From positions 1 to 64,000 of the forward strand of contig NZ_MJAO01000003.1 of assembly GCF_001902635.1 (NCBI RefSeq): DNA of 64,000 nt, in the 5' to 3' direction. Both the position numbers and the translations under genes were made by a program. The notes beneath the pieces are model-generated. The model did not search any database and was not told the DNA's origin. It saw only the letters and a list, made by a program, of their open reading frames with translations. This DNA comes from Serratia marcescens. Lineage in GTDB: Bacteria > Pseudomonadota > Gammaproteobacteria > Enterobacterales > Enterobacteriaceae. Shown piece after piece: positions 57,370-64,000 of the stretch (positions are counted from its first letter, which is position 1; every line of letters begins with the position of its first letter).

Positions 57370-57909
57370 TCAGCGCTTCTTTATCAAAGGCAGCATGCGC
57401 GCCAGCGCATTGTCCTTGACGATGTAGTGGTGGAACAACGCGGCGGCGGCGTGCAGGCCGATCAGCCAGTAGCCGAATGACGCCAGCGTTTTGTGCCAGC
57501 CGATAATCATCCGCGCCTGCGGCCGGTCAGCCACGTCGGCGAATGGCATCGACAGGCCGAACAGATACCACTCCTTGCCGCCCAGATAGCGTGAGTACAC
57601 TCCCAGCACCGGCAACGTCAGCAGCAGCAGGTAGATCAAGGTATGTGCCAGATGCGCCAGGCCGGTTTGCCACGTCGGCGGTTTGGGCACGATGGCGGGA
57701 GAGGCGTGGCGCCAGCGCAGGAACAGGCGCGCGATCATCAACGCGAATACCATTACGCCGCAGCTGAAGTGGGTGACGACCAGCACGTACCACGGCGCGC
57801 TGCCCGGTTCGGCAAAGCCCCGTAGCTCGATGGCGGCGCAGGTGATGGCCAGCAGGATCGCCACCAGCCAGTGCAGGCGAATTTGCAGCGGCATGTAGGT
57901 GTTCTGCAC
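57370..57909 (-). CDS. cybB: Cytochrome b561
   Basis: A four-helix di-heme inner-membrane cytochrome that oxidises ubiquinol in E. coli, with superoxide implicated as electron acceptor. The 179-residue protein aligns along its length with E. coli CybB. Heme-ligand histidines sit in RLHWLVAILL, VTHFSCGVMVFALM, IGWHKTLASFGYWLIGLHAAAALFHHY. The start is GTG at 57909, which gives the same N-terminal length as E. coli (MxNxYxxLQIxxHW) and has AGAAGG upstream. An ATG five codons in is the alternative. The 279 bp to the next gene (57910-58188) show nothing clear. Confidence 0.9.
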   Translation of the reverse strand: MQNTYMPLQIRLHWLVAILLAITCAAIELRGFAEPGSAPWYVLVVTHFSCGVMVFALMIARLFLRWRHASPAIVPKPPTWQTGLAHLAHTLIYLLLLTLPVLGVYSRYLGGKEWYLFGLSMPFADVADRPQARMIIGWHKTLASFGYWLIGLHAAAALFHHYIVKDNALARMLPLIKKR

Positions 57910-58188
57910 CGGGTTACCTTCTGAGGTTAAAGGGTCAGTGCGCCGATGGTAACGAAATGTTACAGGTGTGGAAAGCGTCTGCGTGCAGTTTAAGCAAAAC
58001 GCTACGGAATGAGTAACTTATTAAGCTATGAAGTGGGTGGCTTGGGCGACTGGCAGCGTCATGTCCGGCCAGCGAAATAGGCCGTTAACATCCTAAGCTG
58101 TGAAGCCGGCATGCAATGAATTAAGAAGCTGGCAACTTAACAAGTGGTGAAGCGGATAGCGCCGCAGCTCTCGCTGCGGCGTCTGGGG

Positions 58189-59790
58189 TCAGTTTAATTT
58201 GGCCTTGGCGAAGTCGCTGCCGTTCACGTCCACCACATAGCCGCTCAGGTTGCTGCGGGTGGCGTAGAACACTTTGCCGGTCGCCAACGGCAGCCACGGC
58301 GCCTGCTTGGCGAAGATCACCTGCGCCTGTTGATACAGCTTGGCGCGCGTCTGTGGTTGATTCTCCTGAATCGCCTGCTGGATCAGGCTGTCGTAATCCT
58401 TATCGCACCAGCGGGCCACGTTGGCGCCGCTCTTCACGCCGGCGCAGCCGAGCAGAGTGGCGAAGTTATCCGGATCGCCGTTGTCCGACACCCAGCCGTA
58501 CAGCGCGCTCTGCTGTTCGCCTTTGCGCAGCCCGGCCAGATACTGGCCCCATTCCCAGGTGACGATCTTGGCCTTCACCCCCACCTTCGCCCAGTCGCTC
58601 TGGATCATCTCGGCGATGCGCTTCGAGTTCGGGTTGTAAGGGCGCTGTACCGGCATCGACCAGATGTCGGTCTCAAAACCCTGCTCCAGCCCGGCCTGCT
58701 TCAGCAGCTCGCGCGCCTTCTGCGGATCGTAGGCGTATTCCGGCAGTTTATCGTTGTAGCCCAGCATGCCCGGCGGCAGCAGCGAGTTGGCCGGGGTGCC
58801 GCTGTCTTTGAACACCGCGGCGACGATCGCTTTCTTATCCACCGCATAACTCAGCGCCTGGCGCACCAGCAGGTTATCGAACGGTTTCTTCTGGGTGTTG
58901 AACGCCAGATAGCCGACGTTCAGCCCGGTGATGTCGTGCAACTGCAGGTTGCCGTCGGCCTTGATGGCGGCGAACTGTTCCGGCAGCGGCGCGGGGATGA
59001 TCTGGCATTCGTTGGTTTTCAGCTTGGCCAGCCGCGTTTGCGGATCCGGCGTAATGGAGAAGATCAGGTGCTTGCTGGCCACTTCGCCCTGCCAGTAGTG
59101 CGGGTTGGCGATGTAGCGGATCAGCGAATCCTGCTTGTACTGCTGCAGCGCGAACGGCCCGGTGCCGATCGGCCAGTTGTCGACGTATTCCGGCGTGCCC
59201 TTTTTCAGCATCGCGTCGGCGTATTCGGCGGACAGGATCGAGGCGAAATCCATCGCCCAGTCGGCGACGAAGGCGGCGTTGGGCTGGCTCAGTGTGAAGC
59301 GCACGTGGTGCTCGTCCACCGCCTCCACTTTAGCGATCAGCTTATCCAGCCCCATGTCGGTGAAGTATTCGTAGTTGCCGCCGGAGACCTTGTGATACGG
59401 GTTGGCGGGGTCTTTCTGCCGCATCACGGTGAACACCACGTCTTCGGCGTTGAAGTCGCGCGTCGGGGTGAAGTATTTGTTGCTGTTGAACTTCACGCCC
59501 TCGCGCAGGGTAAAGGTGTAAGTCTTGCCGTCCGGGCTGACGCTCCACTCGGTGGCCAGCGAAGGGGCGGGCGTTTTATCGCTTTCGCGCAGCGTTACCA
59601 GCCGGTTGTACAGCACCTGCGAGGTGGCGATAAAGGTCGGGCCGGAGCTGGAAAGCTGCGGGTTGAACGATTCCGGCGAGGCGACGGTGCAGTACACCAG
59701 CGCATCGGAGGCGGCCAGCGCGCCGCCCGCCGACAACAGGCCGACGCCGGCCAGCGCCAGCGCGGCGATCGGGTATTTTGAAAACGTCAA
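58189..59790 (-). CDS. Dipeptide/oligopeptide ABC transporter substrate-binding protein (DppA-like)
   Basis: A 533-residue periplasmic solute-binding protein of the SBP_bac_5 family. A signal peptide (MTFSKYPIAALALAGVGLLS, cleavage after ALA at about 26) is followed by LVYCTVASPESFNPQLSSSG, the family WPIGTGPFALQQYKQDSL segment and the C-terminal WVSDNGDPDNFATLLGCAG block as in DppA, with the disulfide cysteines. It closely resembles DppA, but no permease or ATPase genes adjoin it, so it is probably a paralogue that feeds a transporter encoded elsewhere. Ligand unknown; dipeptide or heme are family options. Confidence 0.88.
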   Translation of the reverse strand: MTFSKYPIAALALAGVGLLSAGGALAASDALVYCTVASPESFNPQLSSSGPTFIATSQVLYNRLVTLRESDKTPAPSLATEWSVSPDGKTYTFTLREGVKFNSNKYFTPTRDFNAEDVVFTVMRQKDPANPYHKVSGGNYEYFTDMGLDKLIAKVEAVDEHHVRFTLSQPNAAFVADWAMDFASILSAEYADAMLKKGTPEYVDNWPIGTGPFALQQYKQDSLIRYIANPHYWQGEVASKHLIFSITPDPQTRLAKLKTNECQIIPAPLPEQFAAIKADGNLQLHDITGLNVGYLAFNTQKKPFDNLLVRQALSYAVDKKAIVAAVFKDSGTPANSLLPPGMLGYNDKLPEYAYDPQKARELLKQAGLEQGFETDIWSMPVQRPYNPNSKRIAEMIQSDWAKVGVKAKIVTWEWGQYLAGLRKGEQQSALYGWVSDNGDPDNFATLLGCAGVKSGANVARWCDKDYDSLIQQAIQENQPQTRAKLYQQAQVIFAKQAPWLPLATGKVFYATRSNLSGYVVDVNGSDFAKAKLN

Positions 59791-59915
59791 GGCAAGATCC
59801 TCTGGTGGGGGCCGTTACCGGCGAACTGATTTAACTATAGATAACGGATGGTCCGTCGGGGAACAAGCGTCTCGCCTGCGCATTCTGTGCGCTCTGCGTT
59901 GCCTGCCAAGGCGCT

Positions 59916-60296
59916 CTAATCGGCCGTGCGCTTGCGGTCTGCATCATAGCGTTCGCGGGCGGCGTCCAGCTCGGGGAAGTGGTATTCCGCCCACCGATCC
60001 AGTGCCGTCAGCGTTTCGACCAGCGAGCAGGCGATGGCGCTGAGCCGGTACTCCACATGCGCCTGATTTCTCTCACTCAAATCCAGCCGCTCGAGCAGCC
60101 CGTTGCGTTCCAGCTGGCGCAGCGTTTGCGTCAGCACCTTCTGCGAAATGCCCTCGATGCGGCGCAGCAGTTCACCGTTGCGCATCGGCCGCTGCGCCAG
60201 CGCGGGTAGGATCAGCATCACCCACTTGCCGGAAATCAGCGCCAGCGCATCGCGCGCGGAGCACTTGCTCGAATAGACGTCGCCGGGATAGGCCAT
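59916..60296 (-). CDS. HxlR-family transcriptional regulator
   Basis: A 126-residue winged helix-turn-helix protein. The hallmark CSARDALALISGKWVMLILPAL has the conserved Cys, then the LLRRIEGISQKVLTQTLRQLERNGLLER recognition region and VEYRLSAIACSL wing. HxlR proteins often sense quinones or electrophiles through that Cys. Divergent from a quinone-reductase-like gene across 84 bp, which is the expected target. Confidence 0.93.
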   Translation of the reverse strand: MAYPGDVYSSKCSARDALALISGKWVMLILPALAQRPMRNGELLRRIEGISQKVLTQTLRQLERNGLLERLDLSERNQAHVEYRLSAIACSLVETLTALDRWAEYHFPELDAARERYDADRKRTAD

Positions 60297-60380
60297 GGGG
60301 GGTTACCTTCAGGTGCGTAATTGCCAAGGGTGCGATAAAGCCACAGCATAGCAGCACAACCTTACCGCGGGAGAAACAGG

Positions 60381-61148
60381 ATGAACGTGCTGATTGTGCT
60401 GGCTCACCCCGAGCCGCATTCTTTCAATGCCCATCTGGCCGAGCAGGCGCGCCAGGCCTGGCTGGCCCAGGGGCACCAGGTGAAAGTGGTCGATCTGTAT
60501 CAGGAGGCATTTGATCCGCGCGAGGGGGCCGGCCATTACCCCAGCAGAAAACAGGCGGACAGGTTTGATGCGATGCAGGAGCAGCGCCATCACTGGACGA
60601 TCCAGGCGCTGCCGGCGGAGATCCGGCGGCATATCGAGCTGCTGCGCTGGGCGGACACGCTGGTGCTGCAATTTCCTTTCTGGTGGTTTGGCGCACCGGC
60701 CATCATCAAAGGCTGGATGGATCGGGTCTTCGTTTACGGCGGGATCTACGACAGCCGCCAGCGGTATGAGAACGGCACGATGCGCGGCAAACGGGCGCTG
60801 CTGACCGTCACCGCCGGCGCCTCCGCACAGGCCTGCGCGCCGGACGGACGCGACGGCGATATGCGGCTGATGCTGTGGCCGATCATGCAGGCGCTGCACT
60901 ATATCGGCTTTCGCGTGCTGGAGCCGTTTCTGGTCTATGGCGTGCGCGGCGGGCTGGTGGGCGAGGCGCTACAGGCGCAGAACGCCGTGTTGTCACAGGT
61001 GACGCAGGCGTATCGGGATGGCCTAAGCGATCTTGCCGCCTGGCCGGCGGTGCCGTTCAACCGCAATGAGGACTTCGGTGCCGATCTGGCGCTAAAACCC
61101 GGCGCGCCGGTTTACAGCCCGTTCGTGCGGCACCGCGATCCGCTTTAG
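60381..61148 (+). CDS. NAD(P)H:quinone oxidoreductase-like flavoprotein
   Basis: A 255-residue flavodoxin-fold protein of the NQO1/MdaB group, which reduces quinones by two electrons and avoids semiquinone formation. Seen are the N-terminal flavin-site VLIVLAHPEPHSFNAHL, QFPFWWFGAPAIIKGWMDRVF (the family signature) and LLTVTAGASAQACAPDG. GGGAGAAA lies before ATG 60381. Regulated presumably by the divergent HxlR-type protein. The last codon overlaps the convergent small gene by four bases. Confidence 0.9.
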   Translation: MNVLIVLAHPEPHSFNAHLAEQARQAWLAQGHQVKVVDLYQEAFDPREGAGHYPSRKQADRFDAMQEQRHHWTIQALPAEIRRHIELLRWADTLVLQFPFWWFGAPAIIKGWMDRVFVYGGIYDSRQRYENGTMRGKRALLTVTAGASAQACAPDGRDGDMRLMLWPIMQALHYIGFRVLEPFLVYGVRGGLVGEALQAQNAVLSQVTQAYRDGLSDLAAWPAVPFNRNEDFGADLALKPGAPVYSPFVRHRDPL

Positions 61149-61393
61149 AACCCGGCCTTCAGCAGCTCCTCGCGCAGATCGTCGATAATCGCCGGTTCGA
61201 TGTCGGGGAACTGTTGCTGAATATCGGCGATGGCTTCGGCCACGCTGGGGCCGGCGAAGGTACCGGAGAAGGGCAGCAGCGGCAGGTTGGCGTCGCTGTC
61301 CGGCAGTTCACCGCGGATGGTACCGGTGATCATGCCCGCTTTTTTTTCCGCCGTGAGGTCGTATTCTCCCACGTTTTTGTCGATCGGTTTCAT
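61145..61393 (-). CDS. Small acidic protein of unknown function (82 aa)
   Basis: An 82-residue acidic soluble protein, MKPIDKNVGEYDLTAEKK to LREELLKAGF. No membrane segment or known motif; a short beta region (GMITGTIRGELP) and a helical C terminus are likely. Convergent with the quinone reductase, overlapping by four bases. A purine-rich stretch lies upstream of ATG 61393. I do not recognise a function, but length, start and codon use suggest a real gene. Confidence 0.6.
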   Translation of the reverse strand: MKPIDKNVGEYDLTAEKKAGMITGTIRGELPDSDANLPLLPFSGTFAGPSVAEAIADIQQQFPDIEPAIIDDLREELLKAGF

Positions 61394-61516
61394 TGGCCGC
61401 CTCGCTGTCGGTGAGTGTTTTGCCCTGTCCTGTTAAAGCATAGTGTTTCAGGCGATGAATACCAGTCGGTGTATATAATATTAATTTAAAACAATCAGAT
61501 AGGATTTTTCTGCCGT

Positions 61517-61546
61517 TTGACGAACGTCGGGGCTCGGCGTTATGCT
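61517..61546 (+). promoter_or_regulatory. Candidate promoter of the Exc2-like gene
   Basis: TTGACG at 61517-61522, an 18-bp spacer and TATGCT at 61541-61546, 43 bp before the start codon. Confidence 0.45.
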
Positions 61547-61589
61547 CGTGGCGCTAAAGGGACCTTCCTCACAGACAGGGACAGACGAC

Positions 61590-61994
61590 ATGAAAAAACT
61601 GAAAAGCGCGGCGCTGTTGCTGCCGCTGTTGGCGCTCAGCGCCTGCACTCATCACCTCAGCAGCGCAGAGCAGCATGCCAAGCGCTACATTTATCAAACC
61701 CGTGACGACTTCGAACCGGGTTTTCGCACCGATGTTAACGGCAGCATTAAAAACGCCGTGCCGATGTTCGAACAGTTTTACCAGTTGGGGAAAAAGGATC
61801 GCGAGGCGGGCGTGGTGCGCAGCGAAGCGCAGAAAAAGGCCGACTACCTGGCCAGCCCGGAATTCCAGCAGAACATGGAACACAAAACCATTTTCATCAA
61901 CCGTACTTACAGCGGCTCCGACAATCCTAAACGCCGGCAGGTGCTTTCACAGGAAGCGGTGGGCGCCTATTGGGACGGCTACGAAGGGCGCTGA
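61590..61994 (+). CDS. Exc2-family lipoprotein
   Basis: A 134-residue outer-membrane or inner-membrane lipoprotein. The signal MKKLKSAALLLPLLALSAC ends in a canonical L-S-A-C lipobox. The mature sequence (RYIYQTRDDFEPGFRTDVNG, FYQLGKKDREAGV) recalls the Exc2 entry-exclusion lipoproteins known from plasmids and found in enterobacterial chromosomes. Function here unproven. ATG 61590 is used since the signal begins there. Family call from memory of the pattern. Confidence 0.7.
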   Translation: MKKLKSAALLLPLLALSACTHHLSSAEQHAKRYIYQTRDDFEPGFRTDVNGSIKNAVPMFEQFYQLGKKDREAGVVRSEAQKKADYLASPEFQQNMEHKTIFINRTYSGSDNPKRRQVLSQEAVGAYWDGYEGR

Positions 61995-62102
61995 CCTTAA
62001 TTCCTTACAATATAGAAGGTAATAAGGCTGGCCTTCTGCCGGGTATTTGATTATAAAAACCGCCGCTAAGGACGATGTTCAAAATCAAAATCAGGAGAGT
62101 TT

Positions 62103-62744
62103 ATGTTGGCAAAAGTTAAGCGTTCATTCGCCGCCGCCGTCGTATTGATGTTGGCGCTACCTGCTGTTCAGGCGGCGGATTATCGCGCGGGCGAGCAATA
62201 CACCCGGCTGGATAAGCCGGTGGCCGCCGCACCGGCGGTGGTGGAGTTTTTCTCCTTCTACTGCGGCCCTTGTTATCAGTTCGCCGACACCTATCGCGTG
62301 GGCAGCACCGTGGCGCAGGCGTTGCCCGCCGGCGAAAAGCTGACCAAGTATCACGTCAGCCTGATGGGCAAACTGGGCAATGAGCTGACCGAGGCCTGGG
62401 CGGTGGCGACGGTGCTGGGTGTGGAAGACAAAATTGAAGGGGCGATGTTCGACGCGGTGCAGAAACAGCGCGCCGTCAACAGTGCCGACGATATCCCACG
62501 GGTGTTCGCGGCGGCCGGCGTCGACGCTGCTACCTATGAAAACGCGCGGCACAGCCTGCTGGTCAAGGGATTGATCGCCAAGCAGAACGAGGCGGTAAAG
62601 GCGTTTGAAGTGCGCGGTACGCCGTCGTTCTATGTGGCCGGTAAATACAAGATAGACAATGCCGGGATGGCCAGCACCAGCGTCGAAGGCTACGCCAAAG
62701 AGTATGCGGCGGTAGTGCGCTACCTGCTGGACAAACAGCCGTAA
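62103..62744 (+). CDS. DsbA-like thiol:disulfide interchange protein with CGPC active site
   Basis: A 213-residue periplasmic protein with a signal peptide (cleavage after VQA near residue 24) and a DsbA fold. The redox site Cys54-Gly-Pro-Cys57 is in EFFSFYCGPCYQF, and the cis-Pro loop is VRGTPSFYVAGKY. The DsbA core EFFSFxCxxC and overall length are kept, but the dipeptide between the cysteines is GP, as in thioredoxin, rather than PH. This predicts a more reducing, possibly reductase or specialised role. GGAGAG lies before ATG 62103. It probably is a paralogue beside the main dsbA encoded elsewhere. Confidence 0.88.
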   Translation: MLAKVKRSFAAAVVLMLALPAVQAADYRAGEQYTRLDKPVAAAPAVVEFFSFYCGPCYQFADTYRVGSTVAQALPAGEKLTKYHVSLMGKLGNELTEAWAVATVLGVEDKIEGAMFDAVQKQRAVNSADDIPRVFAAAGVDAATYENARHSLLVKGLIAKQNEAVKAFEVRGTPSFYVAGKYKIDNAGMASTSVEGYAKEYAAVVRYLLDKQP

Positions 62745-62779
62745 ACCGGGCCGCGCGGGCCCGGTGTTAGCCGCCGGGT

Positions 62780-63502
62780 CTATTTCTCTGCGGGCAGATC
62801 CAGCGCCTGGCGCAGTTCGTCGCGCGCTTGCCGATACTGCTGCTGGAAATCCTGCTGCTGTGAAAGCTGCTGGCTGATCACGCTGCCTGCAATGCGGCCC
62901 ATCTCGATATCAGAGGGGTAGTGGATCCCCGCCACTACCCGGTTGTTGCCGTATTGCCAGGCGCGCGTCATGATGGCGGCGCGCTTTTCCGGCACCATAT
63001 TGGCCAGGGTGATGCCCATCAGCGTGCCCAGCGTGGTGTGGCCGGAAGGCCAGGAGCCGGAGCTGGAGCGTTTGACGATCGGTTCGATGCGGCTGTCCAG
63101 CATATGCGGGCGCGGGCGCTTCCAGAAATCTTTCGCCGGATCGACCACCGCCGCTTCGGTGGCGACGATGCGATCGAAGAAGGCGCTCACGGCCGGCAAC
63201 GCGTTGGCGTTGAACTTCGGCCCCATCACGTTGCTGTACACCCAGACGTTCTCTTCCGCATCCGCCTTGGCCTGGCTGGCCATTTCCGGCGTGCGTTTCT
63301 GCTGCATGTCGAGCACTTCCCGCAGTTCGCGCTGGGTTTGCGCCGAGTCGTTGGCCGGCGGCGGTGGCAGGATGTGGGTCAGGTCCACCTGCTGCGCGGT
63401 GGTGAACGGTTGGGCTTCCTCTGCCGCCTGCGCGTGGAGCGCGGGCAAGGCGCTGGCGGTAAACAAACACAGCGCTAAAACGGATTTCTGCAATGATTTC
63501 AT
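62780..63502 (-). CDS. Class A non-specific acid phosphatase (PhoC/PhoN type)
   Basis: A secreted periplasmic PAP2-superfamily phosphatase, 240 residues, with a signal peptide (MKSLQKSVLALCLFTASALP, cleavage after AQA near 27). The three phosphatase motifs are present: KDFWKRPRPHM (K-x6-RP), SSSGSWPSGHTTLG (class A signature region) and NNRVVAGIHYPSDIEMGR (R-x5-H-x3-D). It releases inorganic phosphate from a broad range of phosphomonoesters. It converges with the DsbA-like gene, 35 bp apart. Confidence 0.93.
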   Translation of the reverse strand: MKSLQKSVLALCLFTASALPALHAQAAEEAQPFTTAQQVDLTHILPPPPANDSAQTQRELREVLDMQQKRTPEMASQAKADAEENVWVYSNVMGPKFNANALPAVSAFFDRIVATEAAVVDPAKDFWKRPRPHMLDSRIEPIVKRSSSGSWPSGHTTLGTLMGITLANMVPEKRAAIMTRAWQYGNNRVVAGIHYPSDIEMGRIAGSVISQQLSQQQDFQQQYRQARDELRQALDLPAEK

Positions 63503-63726
63503 CGGGTCATGTCCAGGGTGTCAACGTGAAGTGGGAGCAGCTCTCTATATTTGGCGAGGCCTGTGATGATGACATGACGGTTTCGTGGCGGATTGATGAC
63601 GGCGCGCCGGGCGAACTGTGATCGCGGCGCCAAATCCCCCGCTCGCCATTGATTGTGTGTTAACGGATTGTTATGGTGTTTTTCTGTTCAACGGTGCAGC
63701 TCCGCTGCTGTTTGAAGGGAGAGATC

Positions 63727-64000
63727 ATGACGGCATCGGCAACGCTCCGGGACGCCGGCTTCGAAGAGTGGCTGGGGAAAATCAACACCGCCTGCGGCAG
63801 ATTCTGCGCGAAAACGCTGGGGCCGGGTTTCAGCGGGGCGATGCAGGAATTCCGCGCCCACGCGCTGCGCCTGAGCGTAGTCGACGTGTCTCAGGCCCGG
63901 TTGTACCGCACGCCGCGCGAGATTGCACGCAGCGACGGCGCGCATTTTTTCACCGTCTTCCAGCTGCGCGGCAGCGCGCTGATGGAGCAGGGCGACCGCC
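63727..64000 (+). CDS. feaR: AraC-family regulator FeaR, 5' part (cut by window end)
   Basis: The frame from ATG 63727 runs off the right edge after 91 codons. The N-terminal sequence FEEWLGKINTACGRFCAKTLG and HFFTVFQLRGSALMEQGDR (each block under twenty residues in match) follows the E. coli FeaR pattern FQQWLSQINQVCGNF and WFYTVFQLSGQAIMEQ. FeaR activates phenylacetaldehyde dehydrogenase and tyramine oxidase for aromatic amine use. AAGGGAGAG is upstream. The C-terminal HTH lies outside the window, so the call rests on the N-terminal domain only. Confidence 0.75.
   Translation, partial: MTASATLRDAGFEEWLGKINTACGRFCAKTLGPGFSGAMQEFRAHALRLSVVDVSQARLYRTPREIARSDGAHFFTVFQLRGSALMEQGDR

Noticed and set aside
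58160..58188. Hairpin CGCCGCAG/CTGCGGCG just after the DppA-like gene
   Set aside because: No U tract in the direction of the gene; terminator function not supported.
62745..62765. GC hairpin between the DsbA-like and phosphatase genes
   Set aside because: No T tract and imperfect loop; insufficient for a terminator call.
1..64000. CRISPR array, insertion sequences, transposases
   Set aside because: No regularly spaced repeats, cas genes, transposase motifs or terminal inverted repeats with target duplications were seen.

Overview
The window is chromosomal DNA of a Serratia, most likely the S. marcescens complex. This rests on gene content and on gene order (Escherichia/Yersinia-like synteny, GC-rich coding, GTG/ATG starts, enterobacterial tRNAs); species level is inference. 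The backbone follows the E. coli order from the end of an rRNA operon (aspU side) through dkgB-yafC-yafD-mltD-gloB-yafS-rnhA-dnaQ-aspV, then yafV, then fadE-gmhA-yafJ-dpaA(yafK), then dinB-pepD-gpt-frsA-crl-proBA-thrW. Blocks absent from E. coli K-12 are spliced into this backbone.

Region by region: (1) 1-7.7 kb is the rrn-flanking block, ending in tRNA-Asp. (2) 7.7-10.4 kb holds a siderophore-interacting flavoprotein with a Fur-like site, and a lone ureidoglycine/alanine-glyoxylate-type aminotransferase. (3) 10.5-16.9 kb is a complete methionine-salvage set: ω-amidase yafV, aminotransferase mtnE, mtnBCD, mtnA and mtnK. MetJ-like operator arrays lie in the two divergent promoter regions. (4) 17.3-24.8 kb is a full nickel-urease locus, ureABC-EFGD, followed by a urea channel and a nickel permease; all genes face the same way. 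(5) 24.9-29.9 kb contains fadE with a FadR site, gmhA, yafJ and dpaA. (6) 30.4-37.5 kb is the Na+-pumping NADH:quinone oxidoreductase operon nqrABCDEF with its flavin transferase apbE and maturation factor nqrM. (7) 37.6-46.6 kb carries a GDPD-like periplasmic protein, SOS-controlled dinB, pepD, gpt, frsA, crl, proBA and tRNA-Thr (thrW).

From thrW to about 52.2 kb the sequence is less GC-rich and accessory in character. It holds a broken lipoprotein-like gene, a DUF2975/XRE pair, a LuxR-type regulator with a small membrane protein, and a DeoR-ribokinase fusion in an operon with a nucleoside hydrolase. E. coli K-12 carries an element (CP4-6) at the same tRNA, but I see no integrase or attachment repeat here. 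From 52.3 kb on there is a mix of small secreted or membrane proteins, an unrecognised membrane/exported operon (54.7-57.3 kb) with a nonsense-broken last gene, cytochrome b561, a dipeptide-type binding protein, an HxlR regulator divergent from a quinone reductase, an Exc2-like lipoprotein, a DsbA-like protein with a CGPC active site, a class A acid phosphatase, and the start of feaR at the right edge.

No CRISPR array, insertion sequence, transposase or integrase was seen. The most unusual material is in the thrW-distal accessory region and in the 53.6-57.3 kb unknown cluster. The best-supported regulatory calls are the MetJ array at mtnK, the FadR site at fadE, the SOS box at dinB and the Fur-like site at the siderophore-interacting gene.
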